From assembly GCA_004335835.1 (NCBI GenBank), contig RWJK01001766.1, positions 1-30,844 on the forward strand: 30,844 nucleotides of DNA, read 5' to 3'. The notes below the pieces were generated by a model. That model had not been told where the DNA came from, did no database searches, and was given only the letters and a program-made list of their open reading frames with translations. Position numbers and translations under genes: made by a program. Source of the DNA: Scenedesmus sp. ARA3. Lineage: Eukaryota; Chlorophyta; Chlorophyceae; Sphaeropleales; Scenedesmaceae. Shown one piece after another: positions 11,001 to 19,822 of this stretch (its first letter is position 1; every line of letters begins with the position of its first letter).

Positions 11001-12739
11001 TACGTGAACAGCAAGACGCTGGCAGACATCTGCTTCCTGGTGGAGGGCCGGCCTTTCTACGCGCACCGCATCGCCCTGCTGGCCAGCAGCGAGGCCTTCA
11101 GGGCCATGTTCAACCAGGTGAGGGGCTGCTGCTGTTGACAGACAGCTTGCATCTACATGTAAGCGTGCAAGCGAAGTGCTCTGTGTGTGAAGCGTTGTGT
11201 CCGTTGCGGGATTCGCACAGTTGGGCAGGGCTATGTACAGTCAAGGGGGTGCTGCAGAGATGGGGCATTGGAGGCGCCAGCTGCATCTGTAGTATCAACA
11301 CAAACATGTGTTTCTATTGGGCAGCCTGCTTCCAGCGCGTGTAGGTACGGGGCTTGTGGCTGCAGCAGGTGGCATGGTGAGGAGCTTGGTGCTGTTTGCG
11401 GTTGCGCAAAACTTAAATTGCTGCTGCTGCTGCATCTGCCTTGCAGGGCTTCCGCGAGAGTGAGGCCAGCAGCATCGACATCCCCAATATCAGCTACGAG
11501 ACCTTCACCGCCATGATGCGCTACATCTACGTGGGCAGCGTGGAGGTGGAGCAGGAGCTGGCGCTGCCCCTGCTGCAGGTGTGTATTCTTGTTTGCTATG
11601 TTGCTGCCGTGTTTGTCAGCTGTGCCGCTGTGTGTACTGCGCTGGTGTTATGATGCTTGGTTGGGCAGCGTGGAGGTGGAGCAGGAGCTGGCGCTGCCGC
11701 TGCTGCAGGTATGTATTCTTGTTTGCTATGCTGCTGCCGAGTTTGTCAGCTGTGCCGCTGTGTGTACTGGGCTGGTGTTATGATGCTTGGTTGGGCAGCG
11801 TGGAGGTGGAGCAGGAGCTGGCGCTGCCGCTGCTGCAGGTGTGTATTCTTGTTTGCTATGATCCTGCCGAGTTTGTCAGCTGTGCTGTTGTGTTTACTGT
11901 GCTGGTGTCATGATGCTTGATTGGGCAGCGTGGGTGGAGCAGGAGCTGCCGCTGCCGCTGCTGCAGGTGCGGCTGCCAAACCCAAGCAGTGTTCAGGTTT
12001 ATGTTGCTGCTGTTGTGATGTTTGTGCACTTTAGACGTGGTGTGCCGCGTTCCTCATGATGCTCTTGTATTGCTGCTGCAGGCGAGTGACCAGTACCTAC
12101 TGGAAGGCCCCAAGCGGCTGTGCGAGGCAGTGATGTGCTCTCGCACTGCTGTGGCCGGTCGCTTACAATGCTTTTGTTTTCTGGCTGCAGGCGAGCGATC
12201 AATACTTGCTGGAGGGGCTCAAGCGGCTGTGCGAGGCAGCGCTGGCGCAGTCGCTGTCAGTGGAGAACCTGGTGGATGTGTGGCAGGCAAGCGAGGCATA
12301 CAGCGCCCCACAGCTGGCCAAGCGCTGCGTGCTGTTTGCGCTAGAGCATTGCACGGAGATCATCGCACTGGACTCAGCAGCAGCTGGCGGCGGCGCGGTG
12401 GCAGGCAGCGGCAGTGTGTGCGGCAGCACACCTACAGGCAGTAGCTTGGTGAGTCAGGCGTCTGCATCCATGCAGATAGGCGGGGCAGCAGCGTTTGCCG
12501 AGCTTATGATTCGTATGGTGCCTGCGCTGAGGTCCAGTTTGCTTGAGGACCTGGCGAAGGCAGCGCAGCAGCAGCAGGCCCAGCCGCAGAACAACCAGCA
12601 GCAGCAGCAGAATCAGCAGCAGAACAACCCCGGGCCGGGCGGGGGCGGGGCTGGGGCTGGCGCTGGTGCTGGTGGCGGTGCAGCGATGTTCATGCAGCAG
12701 GTGCTGCAGAACCATGGCATTCTGCCTCACCATCACTAA
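5013..12739 (+). CDS. ARM-repeat/BTB protein, ARIA/ABAP1 type
   Basis: Sixteen exons join in phase to about 811 residues: 5013-5114, 5309-5420, 5801-5897, 6525-6642, 6825-6977, 7259-7420, 7699-7797, 8040-8303, 8821-8943, 9217-9276, 9553-9669, 9947-10061, 10339-10445, 10992-11117, 11447-11578 and 12191-12739. The order matches Arabidopsis ARIA/ABAP1: a basic GHKRKLAD start, then armadillo repeats from about residue 75 to 520 (ILGLLAVKPEYQ, RRAADAITNLAHEN, LRTLAFKNDDNK, YEAVGVIGNLVHSS, REAALLLGQFA, LKEMAAFALGRLAQ, LQHNAAFALYGISDNEDN). A BTB domain follows from about 544 (LADICFLVEGRPFYAHR, LLASSEAFRAMF, MMRYIYVGSVEV), then a BACK-like YLLEGLKRLCE region. Plant relatives act in the nucleus in ABA signalling and DNA-replication control; whether this holds in the alga is inference. 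The tail (about 740-811) adds Gln/Asn-rich and Gly/Ala-rich stretches and ends in three His, unlike the plant proteins (about 710 residues). Its introns hold many partial exon copies. Confidence 0.93.
6338..6386 (+). pseudogene. Decayed partial copy of ARM exon 6525-6642 (5' part with acceptor)
   Basis: After a CAG acceptor the sequence aligns with the start of the next real exon. It encodes KEAWFTLRLLA where the exon has KEACFILGLLA. The preceding CATTCCCTTT pyrimidine run is also shared. The copy lacks the rest of the exon and has drifted, so it is probably a dead pseudo-exon. Confidence 0.7.
8304..8490 (+). repeat. Intronic minisatellite, about 60-base unit, three copies
   Basis: A unit built from GGCGCGCGGTGCGRCAGCAG, CAGCTGTTTAGCAA and GTGATCTNNNGGT(A/C)GGGCA recurs three times directly after the donor of exon 8040-8303. 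The first copy begins at that exon's end (CAG/GTGCGCGG), so the repeat appears to have grown from the donor region. Confidence 0.8.
8696..8728 (+). pseudogene. Truncated copy of ARM exon 8821-8943 (first 33 bases plus acceptor)
   Basis: Following CTGCAG, 33 bases repeat the first 33 bases of exon 8821-8943 (GGGLPLLLELL) with one visible change, then the match stops abruptly. The acceptor is intact but no donor follows at the break. Confidence 0.85.
9058..9123 (+). repeat. Perfect 33-base tandem duplication in an intron
   Basis: The unit TGTCAGAGGGATGCACCAGC followed by ACGTCTGACAACC occurs twice in direct succession without visible differences, so it is a recent duplication. Each unit also contains short inverted ends (TGTCAGA and TCTGACA). 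Confidence 0.9.
9456..9521 (+). pseudogene. Diverged copy of the start of exon 9553-9669
   Basis: The 22 codons here read YFEHKAAAHIKKKLF..VL against DCVNKTIARIKQKLE..VL in the true exon about 97 bases downstream, with no gaps. The plant family shows that the true exon follows exon 9217-9276 directly, so this segment is extra. Its own acceptor is weak (ACAAG). Confidence 0.55.
10404..10643 (+). repeat. Triplicated exon end plus donor, 96-base unit, in the ARM/BTB gene
   Basis: The 3' part of exon 10339-10445 (coding VEAQPQQPTKSVYL), its GTGAGC donor and about 54 bases of intron are repeated. Copies begin at 10404, 10500 and 10596 with a constant period of 96 bases. Copies 2 and 3 carry only a few substitutions. 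The CAG in front of copies 2 and 3 would splice out of frame, so only the first copy is expected to be coding, although all three donors are intact. Confidence 0.9.
10896..10920 (+). pseudogene. Truncated copy of the BTB exon start (GEEYVNSK) with acceptor
   Basis: CCGCAG followed by 25 bases identical to the first 25 bases of exon 10992-11117 lies 96 bases upstream of the real exon. The match ends inside the exon and no matching donor follows. Use of this acceptor would require an unrelated donor downstream. Confidence 0.85.
11531..11966 (+). repeat. Four-copy tandem array of BTB exon end plus donor, 130-base unit
   Basis: The end of exon 11447-11578 (VGSVEVEQELALPLLQ plus GTGTGTATTC donor) recurs with ends at 11578, 11708, 11838 and 11966, giving periods of 130, 130 and 128 bases. 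Copies 2 and 3 keep the peptide frame and donor; copy 4 has lost two bases and some identity. Only the first copy is attached to the full exon. Confidence 0.92.
12082..12129 (+). pseudogene. Partial copy of the last ARM/BTB exon start, with acceptor
   Basis: After GCTGCAG the sequence codes ASDQYLLEGPKRLCEA, matching ASDQYLLEGLKRLCEA at the start of exon 12191-12739. Both start in phase 0, so this acceptor is compatible with exon 11447-11578. The copy ends at GAGGCA/GTGATG, which resembles a weak donor. Several changes are synonymous; Leu to Pro is the main protein change. Confidence 0.85.
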
Positions 12740-13570
12740 GATGTGGCTGTTAAGTGTGCTAAAGTGTGCAGCTGCAAGTTTGTGATGTTGCTTGGTGAGC
12801 AGTTACGGGCTATCCTGCCTCACCATCACTAAGTAGTTGTGGCTGTGTATTGTGCAGCCGCAGCCGTAAGTTTGTGGACTAGCGTGCTGATGCAGCTCGC
12901 TGCGTCGCAGGCTGCGCTGCCAGTGCCATGTACAAAGTATTGTGATGATGTACGACCACAGTAGCGTAGAGTTTGGCAGGCATGTCTTGATGCTTGACTC
13001 TGTCGGACAGATGTTGGCAGTCTTGCTGGTGTGGCCTGGTTCAACAGTATTAACAGCAGAGTTGTGTATAAGTTGATATGCTGGACGGTCGCAGCCTTCA
13101 TATTGTGCTATGATGGCATATGAATGACTTTAAGTTACGATGCAACCCTATTTTTCTGATCTAGGTCGCAGTGCCAAGTGTCTGACGGGCGCGCAGTGGC
13201 GAAGGGGCGGGAGCTGAGTAGTAGCCCCGGGCTTTCGATACGTACGAGGCAGTACCAAGTAATGTGACTTTTGCTTTTCAGTCGTTCTTGATGCTTAAAC
13301 GATCAAGCTGTGTCCTGCAACCCTTTACAGCTGTGATCTCGTCGCTCTGCCTTACTACTATCACCCCCTGCATCTTGCGCGGCGTTACGCGCTGCCATAT
13401 GTTGCTTGCTCGTTGTTTAGTCAATCCACCCGTCAAATTTTCCAAGGCGTCTGGTTGCTCGCCTGCTGCTAGTGTCGCGTGTTGGAGCGCCGGTCACGTC
13501 GCCAGCAAGTGTAGAGCCCAAAGAGGGACGAGAGCACTGCGAGGTGTAAAAACTTAGCTGCAGAAACTCA
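12740..13570. other. Noncoding interval between ARM/BTB and GT49 genes
   Basis: The interval holds the 3' UTR of the ARM/BTB gene and the 5' region of the GT49 gene. Its first 95 bases repeat the end of the coding region: TGCCTCACCATCACTAAG occurs at 12722 and again near 12815, a partial duplication across the stop codon. A TGTAA at 13545-13549 is the only obvious chlorophyte-type polyadenylation motif and lies only about 22 bases before the next ATG. The stretch at 13160-13260 is GC-rich and may be promoter. Confidence 0.55.
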
Positions 13571-16500
13571 ATGAATGGCTATGCAACAAGTAGTATGCAG
13601 CAGCGCAGCAAACAGCAAGGGCGCCAAAGCTCAGTGTCAGGCTGCAGTGCTGCCCCTGGTACCCGCCAGGCTGGGCATGTGGCAGTCCCACGCGGCAGAC
13701 GACGACCACTACAACTGTTCCCGCTAGCAGTAGTGCTTCTGCTTTCGTTTGCGCACGCATCAGCAGAGCCTGCAGCAGCAGGCACAGCAGACAGCAATCA
13801 CGGTGAGGCAGCTGCAGCGCAGCACGGCAAGAACGCAAGCAGCATCTCTGCGCCAGGCAGATTGCTGAAGCAGCCAGGCGCTGACTATGAAGTGGCATCA
13901 GTGCCAGAGGCACCTTCAGCCGTGCTGCCACCTGAGCATCCGATTTCGAAGGTGTTCAGCTGCCTGGGGAAGGTTGACGGCCCCATCATCCCTGCCAATT
14001 ACACAGCCTATGAGGACAAGGAACAGGTGGCCAGGTGGGGATAATGCACGTATGCAGCAGCTGCAGCAGCAGCAGCAGCAGCAACATCCAACACACAGTC
14101 CAGACTGCACCACTTGCAGAACTAATCAGCCTCGTGCAGACAGCGCTCTGAGCATGCCAATTGTGTGCAGAACGCTCTGCAGTTGTACTGCCAGCATGCA
14201 GCAGCTGCTGCACAACATGCTTTCGCTGTTTTATCCCCCTGCATGCAATACGCCATGCTGACTGTCCGATACCTGTTTCACTCCTCAATTGCCGCGTGTC
14301 TGTTCACTGTTTGCTGTATTACCGTCCTGCAGGCTGCTGCCGCTCAAGCTGTGGCAGTCCACCAAGCAGCCCCCTCAGAAGGCCCTCACCATCTTCACAA
14401 CCTTAACCAAAGACCGCCTAGACATGCTTGATGCGCAATGTACCAGCTGGCCAGGCCCCCTGGCTGCTGTGGTGTATGTGCCAGTGCTTGAGAAGGCACA
14501 GTCAGTGGAACGGCCTGGGGAGTTCACAGAAGACCAGTTGGAGGAAGTGCGGGCTGCGCAGGCTGCTGTGCAGGCTGTATTTAACAGGTAGGAGTTTGTT
14601 GTTGGGTGTTTCTGTGTTTCAAAAGGAGCATGTGGAGGCATGACGGTGGTGCAGGCTGCATATATGCATCGAATGATGCATGTGCATCCAGTGTGGTGTA
14701 TGTGCCAGTGCTTGAGAAGGCTGCTTCAATGGAACGGCCTGGGGAGTTTACAGAGGAGCAGTTAGAGGAAGTGCGGGCTGCGCAGGCTGCTGTGCAGGCA
14801 GTCTTTAACAGGTGGGGATTTGGTCGGGGTGTTTAGCCGGCTGGCAAAGTCAATGGCAGCGTGCCGCGGCGCAGGGGGTATGCATGTGAGTGAGTGAGTG
14901 AGTGACTACCCAGGCAGCTCTGCAGCTCCTGGGTAAGTTAAGGCTNNNNNNNNGTGTGTGGCCAGGGGCGGCGCCCCTGGGCTCCACACCCTCTACCCGT
15001 CCACTTGCGCCCCAGGGCACAAGCGGGCCGTATCGCTTGCGTGCGCTCATCTAACTTGAGGTATGCATGTGTTGGCTGGTGCCACCAGACGAGCGGCTGC
15101 ATCTTAGCACGGGCCAGGCGGATGAAGCTGCTTATGTTACATTGATGCTGTTGCATAATGTAATGTGTTTTTGCAACTCTTAATACTGCTGGCAGCAGCC
15201 TGCTGCAGCAGCAGCAGCAACGCAACAGCAACAACGCAACAGCAGCAACATATCCAAGCTGTTGAAGGTGCTGCCTTGTAGGCATGACACGTCTCAGAGA
15301 CCCAAGCTGTCCAAACCAGCAGGAGCACACCCCGCTCCATGACTTGCACATGTATGTATGACGTACACTCCCACCTACTGGCCCTTGCAATCACAAATTT
15401 GCCAAGTGCTTACAGGCATATTCAGTTTCGGGAGAGTGAGCTCACTGTCAACAGCCTGCGTGTCCCGCTGCCTGCAGGGCCGAGGCAGTGAACAGCAGCT
15501 GCGTGCTGACGCTGCTGCTGTCTTATGAGTACGTGCAGCCAGACATGGTGAAGCAGCTGCCGGTGAACAGCATGCGCAACCACGCGCTGCTGCTGGCGCA
15601 GACGCCGCTGGTCTCTTTGCTGGATGTAGACCTTATGGCCTCAAATACCATGGCTCAAGGTGAGCAGTAGATTGACAAACTGTGCGAGTGAGTGAGTGAC
15701 TACCCAGGCAGCTCTGCAGCTGCTGGGTAAGTTAAGACTAAGAGGCAGCCACACCCTCTACCTGCGGGTGCAGCACAATTGACAGGCTTATACGTGACTA
15801 GTGCTGGTGGTGGAGGTGCAGTTGCTGATGCGCGTTGGTATGCACACAGGTGCTGCAAACATGACGCACACATGTTGTCATTTTTGATACTTTCAGTGCA
15901 GTACAAATGCTGTGCAGTGCAACAGCCGATGCATGGCCCAGCAGCTACCACGATGCATCAGCATTGCTCGACGGCAGCACCAAACCATCCCTGTGCTGCA
16001 ATTGCAGCATGAACATCACCCACCTGGCAATTCACTGTGCAACTCTGTGACGTGCACCACACTGCGGCCGGTCTTCCATTACATTACATGAAGTTACATG
16101 CTCCACTCATAAAAGAGTGGGAACCCCAAGCCAGGAGTCAACGAGAGGCTCATAGGGCTTTCATCATCACATGCGTCCGGTCTTTCATTACGTAACATTA
16201 CATCATGTGTTGCTGTGCATTTGCAGCGCTGACAGATCTGCAGCAGGTGAAGGAGCTGCAAGACATCATCAAGGGGCAGCAGCGTTTTGTGGTGCTGCCT
16301 GCGTTTGAGCCGATGCCAATCAAGGAGCGGTTTATGGAGAATATGTCGGGTGCAGCCATGTCAGTAGTGCTGCGGCAGCAGCAGAAGGTTGCTGCGTTTG
16401 CAGCAGCAAACGAGAAGGCCACGCTGCAGGTATGCGAGCTGCGCTGCGCTGCTGTGGCACACATGGCTAGACAAGCAAGTATGAAGTGATGTCTGCTGTA

Positions 16501-17233
16501 CTGCTGACAGCATGATTGAAGCAAGCATATATGCTTTAGCAAGGTCTCGCGGCTTTAACAGGCTGACTTCTGTTGTTGTAGCAAAGTCAGTGTCTCTCGC
16601 ATCTCTGAACTTCCAGGCATCGTGCGCACTGCTGTATCACATCCAACAATGTTGTGGTCAACCAGCGGCACGTGACCTGTACATGTGGTGCGCAGGCACC
16701 TGACCAGCAGCACCTTTAGCCTCCCCAGTGGTCTCAAGCCAGCCACATGACAGTTCCTTCCTTTGTCACTCCTGTGTCACCTTGCTGCTTTGCCATCCTG
16801 CAAGCCAGCCACATGACAGTTCCTGCCTTTGTCACTGCTGTGTCACCTTGCTGCTTTGTCATCCTGCAGGGCATGATGAACGCCGGCTTGCTACAGCCCT
16901 TTGACAAGGGAGCCAGCCCTTTCGGCCACAAAGAAACAGACTTCAACCGCTGGCTGACCTGCAAAGAGCAGCGCTGCCCTTCATATGAGGTTAAGCCCGA
17001 GTCAGAGCGATTTGAGCCGTGGGGAGTGCTTGACAGGCATCAGGCGCTGCGCAATGCGCCGTACGACGAGGTGTACCGAGGCTACGGTGGGTAGATATCT
17101 GTGCATGTGCTGCTGCAGCCTCGTAGCGTTGAGCGCACGCTACGAATATCTGGCACCAGGTTACACCTATCAGGTGCTGGCCGACCGCGTTCCTGGCCAA
17201 AGTCATGATGAAGCGGTTACAGCTGACAGACCA

Positions 17234-17268
<35 letters not shown>

Positions 17269-17545
17269 AGGCAAGAACAAGATCTCCAACATCTGGTGGC
17301 TGCGCGAGCAAGGCTTCAAGCTGTTCGTACACGGCACGGCCTTCATCGTACACCGCGCGCACGCGACGTCGAACGCCAAGTTCGCGTGGCGCAAGGAGCG
17401 GCGCGAACGCATGCCGATCAACACGCAGAAGTTCGATCGAGCTATGGAGGCCATGAAAGAGAAGCGCTACGCGCCAAAGCTGCACGCCAGCACTGCTGCA
17501 TGCATACAGCAGGAGCTTCTGCGGATCAGCCGCCGGGAGCAGTAG
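13571..17545 (+). CDS. LARGE-like glycosyltransferase, GT49 family, type II membrane protein
   Basis: Six exons join in phase to 531 residues: 13571-14034, 14333-14587, 15478-15659, 16227-16429, 16870-17086 and 17271-17545. Residues 1-45 are a polar, basic cytosolic tail ending RGRRR. Residues about 46-64 (LQLFPLAVVLLLSFAHA) form one hydrophobic signal anchor, as expected for a Golgi type II enzyme. The lumenal part shows LTIFTTLTKDRLDMLDAQC, the VVYVPVLE strand, LPVNSMRNHAL and SLLDVDLM with a DxD-type DVD at about 289-291. FGHKETDFNRWL, Y.VYRGYGKNKISNIWWL and FVHGTAFIVHRAH follow. This motif order is that of Glyco_transf_49 (the second LARGE domain and B4GAT1). Those enzymes add glucuronic acid to xylose; the donor and acceptor sugars here cannot be read from sequence. 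An extra in-frame exon copy lies in intron 2. Confidence 0.88.
14692..14811 (+). other. Possible cassette exon: duplicate of the 3' 120 bases of GT49 exon 2
   Basis: This repeats 14468-14587 with identical length (120 bases, 40 codons). It is flanked by AG (14690-14691) and a GTGGGG donor. It enters after two bases of a codon and leaves after two, so it can be skipped or included without changing frame. Changes are few and conservative (KAQSVERP to KAASMERP, FTEDQ to FTEEQ). Inclusion would give about 571 residues with a tandemly doubled segment. Whether it is used is unknown. Confidence 0.7.
14887..15000. repeat. Dispersed repeat copy 1, containing an 8-base assembly gap
   Basis: It starts with (GAGT)n and GACTACCCAGGCAGCTCTGC and contains GGGTAAGTTAAGGCT. 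Unknown bases lie at 14946-14953, followed by a GC-rich hairpin (CCAGGGGC at 14962-14969 pairing with GCCCCTGG at 14973-14980) and CCACACCCTCTACC. The same beginning and end are found at 15686-15765. It may be a small noncoding mobile element or another local duplication; I cannot tell which. Confidence 0.7.
15686..15765. repeat. Dispersed repeat copy 2
   Basis: GAGTGAGTGAGTGACTACCC, then AGGCAGCTCTGCAGCTGCTG, GGTAAGTTAAGACT and CCACACCCTCTACC match copy 1 at 14887-15000. It lacks the GC-rich hairpin part. It begins 27 bases after the donor of GT49 exon 15478-15659, so the two copies bracket that exon. Confidence 0.75.
16737..16869 (+). repeat. Tandem duplication of an intron 3' end, two copies
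   Basis: A unit of about 66 bases (AAGCCAGCCACATGACAGTT ... CATCCTGCA) occurs twice in succession before GT49 exon 16870-17086. Only the second copy ends in a usable CTGCAG acceptor; the first reads CTGCAAG. The few differences suggest a fairly recent event. Confidence 0.85.
17235..17270 (+). repeat. (CTG)11-12 tract abutting a splice acceptor
   Basis: An uninterrupted CTG run ends as CTGCAG directly at the 5' border of the last GT49 exon (17271). It occupies the place of the pyrimidine tract, so length changes could affect splicing of this exon. Confidence 0.9.
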
Positions 17546-19129
17546 TAGCTGATGACCTTTTGGGTGACCTTGTCGGGTGTCAGTGTGGTGCTGATGACCT
17601 TGTCGGTGTGGTGAGCTGAGTTGTGTGGCTGCTGGGACAGACAGCCCGTGACGGTCGAATGCAATGTTGTGCATGAGGGTTTTAACTGTATCTGACCGGG
17701 CGGGTGTGGGAGGCTGGCATTGCTAGTCATGTGACGCATGTTTATAGCTTGGTGTTTGCGAAGTGCTGCAGAGAGTGCTGAGATCGGGTGACTGTTAGGC
17801 ATGCAACCCGGCTGGCAACCCCATTTATCTGGTGCAATGAGCGATGGTGCGGGGTGCGGGTGATAGGCATGTGCACAGAAAACTTTGACAAGGGGTGTGA
17901 CTGGCGCATCTGCACAAGGCGGGAGACTGCAGTCAGCCACAATGTGGCTGGAAGCTGCTGAAATGGTTTGCAAACTCAATTGGGCGATGACTGTTTGTGG
18001 TTGCTCTTGGGCTCATGATGATGATGATGCTCTTGAGCTCCGGCCATTGCAATAAAGACATGTCCGAGTTGGCCTTTGAGACTCCCTGGATCATTGCCAC
18101 TCTGCCAGGCTGTTGCTGTGGCTCATTTAATGGCCCACCATACGGTATGGACCGTTATTGTCCCGGGCTGTTGCAACAGCAATTGCTGTGGTGCGATTGG
18201 CAGTGTGACGCATTGTTGTGCCATGCTGGAAATGAATGCATGCTGATTGCATCTCTGACACACTGTGTACATTATAGGTTGCAATTGCAACTGCTGGAGT
18301 GCTGGAGTGCTTTGCTGGGTGGTGGTTTATGGCTTGCATGCAAGCAGACCTAGCCCAGCTAGCCCTAAAACGTGAAGCTGACTGCCAGCTGTCGTTGGAC
18401 GACCTTCCATTTATGCCCACTATGCGGTATGTATTGTTGTGAAGAGACGGCATGTAGCTGCGCAGCTGCAGCTTTTGGAGAGCACTAGTAGTGGAGTTCC
18501 AATGTAATCATCTGATGCCATGAAACCATATAAAACACCACATACAGTGCCATCAAGACACACGGAAACTGGGCAGATGCACCCCTGGATGCAAGGTGAC
18601 CACCATTAAGGGGCTGCCGGCGCGCGATGATAAACATACAAAATCAAGCCACAGCCCGCGTGTGCTGGGCCCCTCTCACAGTACTTGCACATATGTACAC
18701 GATTGCCAGCACCATGCTACTTGCTGGCAATGTGGCATTGTTCACGTGTGGATTCCCAGCTTCTCAAAAGTGCGCAGTGGTGCAGTGCAGATGGCCCGGG
18801 GTGCTAGCAGCTGGCAGCCATACAAAAATTGCAGCTGCAGGCCGGTTAGAGAGGTACAGCCACACAGGCGCATCCAAACCATAGCATGCATCAAGCATCC
18901 CTACCCAGCAGCTGCTGCCGCGATCTCAAAGTTGCTGTCCTTCAACAAGCTGATCACCGCACACAGGCGGTGCCAATCCATGGGGACAAACGACAAGCAA
19001 TTGCTGTGCACCTAATACGGCTCCACATCAGCAACAACATCTCCTGCTGACTCACACACTACATCATCAGTCACAGGCCAACTGGCAAGATCACTCTAGT
19101 GTACAGTGTAATCACTCATTCTCGCTCAA
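17546..19129. other. Noncoding interval between convergent genes
   Basis: This contains the 3' UTR of the GT49 gene, with a TGTAA at 18503-18507 about 960 bases after the stop, and presumably the 3' UTR of the ADP-ribosyltransferase gene from the other side. A short repeat of GATGACCTTNTCGGGTGT is present at 17550-17615 and an (ATG)4 run near 18016. I found no coding motif on either strand. Confidence 0.5.
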
Positions 19130-19822
19130 CTAGCACTTGCCCAGTGACCGCAAGCTTGGCCTGCTACTACTAGTACAGCCAGGCAGACTGCCATGCATCT
19201 GCTGCAGTACATGCGTTACAGCCAGCAGCGCACATTGCAGCACTGCAGCCGCGTTCCCCGCCAGCAGCAGCAGCAGCGCCAGCTGCTGCACACTTGCCCC
19301 TGGCCGCCAGAGCCGCACCGCCTTGACTCTGCTGCTGTCAAACACCACCCACTCCGTTCCATCGCTGATGCTTGTTATTTTGATGCTGTTATAATCATAC
19401 AACCAGTGCCAGACTCTGCTGGACCAGTCTCCTGCGCTGCGGATCTCCTTCACTTTGCCTAAGTCCACTTCACACTCCAGAATGACACCCTTTTTGGTTG
19501 CTTTGGTTGCTGTTATCTCCGGCGCTGCTGCAAAGTAGATGCCTGCGCCGCCATAGCCTTTCGAGCCTGGTTTCATCTGGCCAGTAGCCAGGATGGCTCT
19601 TGCTATTTCTGGGCTGGTCTGGTGGTACAAGATGGCGGTGCTGCATCGCTGCTGCTGCTGGTGATGCTTGTTTGGCTGTTGCTGCAGGTCGATTGACTCT
19701 ATCACAGCTACTGCGTCAGCCTGCCACTGCTGCTGCAGCTGCTCTGCTAGCTGTTGTTGCTGTTGTAGCTGCTGCTGTTGCCGCTGTGTTTGCTGCAGTG
19801 CCTTCTTTTTCTGCTTCTTCAT
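19130..19822 (-). CDS. Q-rich protein with PARP-like ADP-ribosyltransferase domain
   Basis: A single open frame of 230 residues. Residues 1-58 are basic then Gln-rich (KKQKKKALQQ, long Q runs), probably a coiled-coil or disordered lead. Residues 64-172 show the PARP-like fold: LYHQTSPEIARAIL (His at 67), GGAGIYFAAAPE (Tyr at 96), KKGVILECEVDLGKV and DGTEWVVFDSSRVKAVRL (Glu at 157). His-Tyr-Glu in this order is the signature of H-Y-E ADP-ribosyltransferases, which transfer ADP-ribose from NAD+. The domain is compact, so mono-ADP-ribosylation is more likely than polymer synthesis, but that is inference. Residues about 178-205 are strongly hydrophobic and may anchor the protein in a membrane; an unrecognised intron there is the alternative. 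An acceptor-like CTGCTCAG just upstream on this strand means a 5' exon may be missing. Target unknown. Confidence 0.72.
   Translation of the reverse strand: MKKQKKKALQQTQRQQQQLQQQQQLAEQLQQQWQADAVAVIESIDLQQQPNKHHQQQQRCSTAILYHQTSPEIARAILATGQMKPGSKGYGGAGIYFAAAPEITATKATKKGVILECEVDLGKVKEIRSAGDWSSRVWHWLYDYNSIKITSISDGTEWVVFDSSRVKAVRLWRPGASVQQLALLLLLAGNAAAVLQCALLAVTHVLQQMHGSLPGCTSSSRPSLRSLGKC

Noticed and set aside
11581..11913. 110-codon open frame in the intron after the BTB exon
   Set aside because: It arises from the 130-base tandem copies, is repetitive, and the family match continues directly at exon 12191.
16747..17094. Hydrophobic Cys-rich N-terminus read from 16747 into the GT49 exon
   Set aside because: This is the duplicated intron end read through; the true exon begins at 16870 after CTGCAG, in phase with exon 16227-16429.
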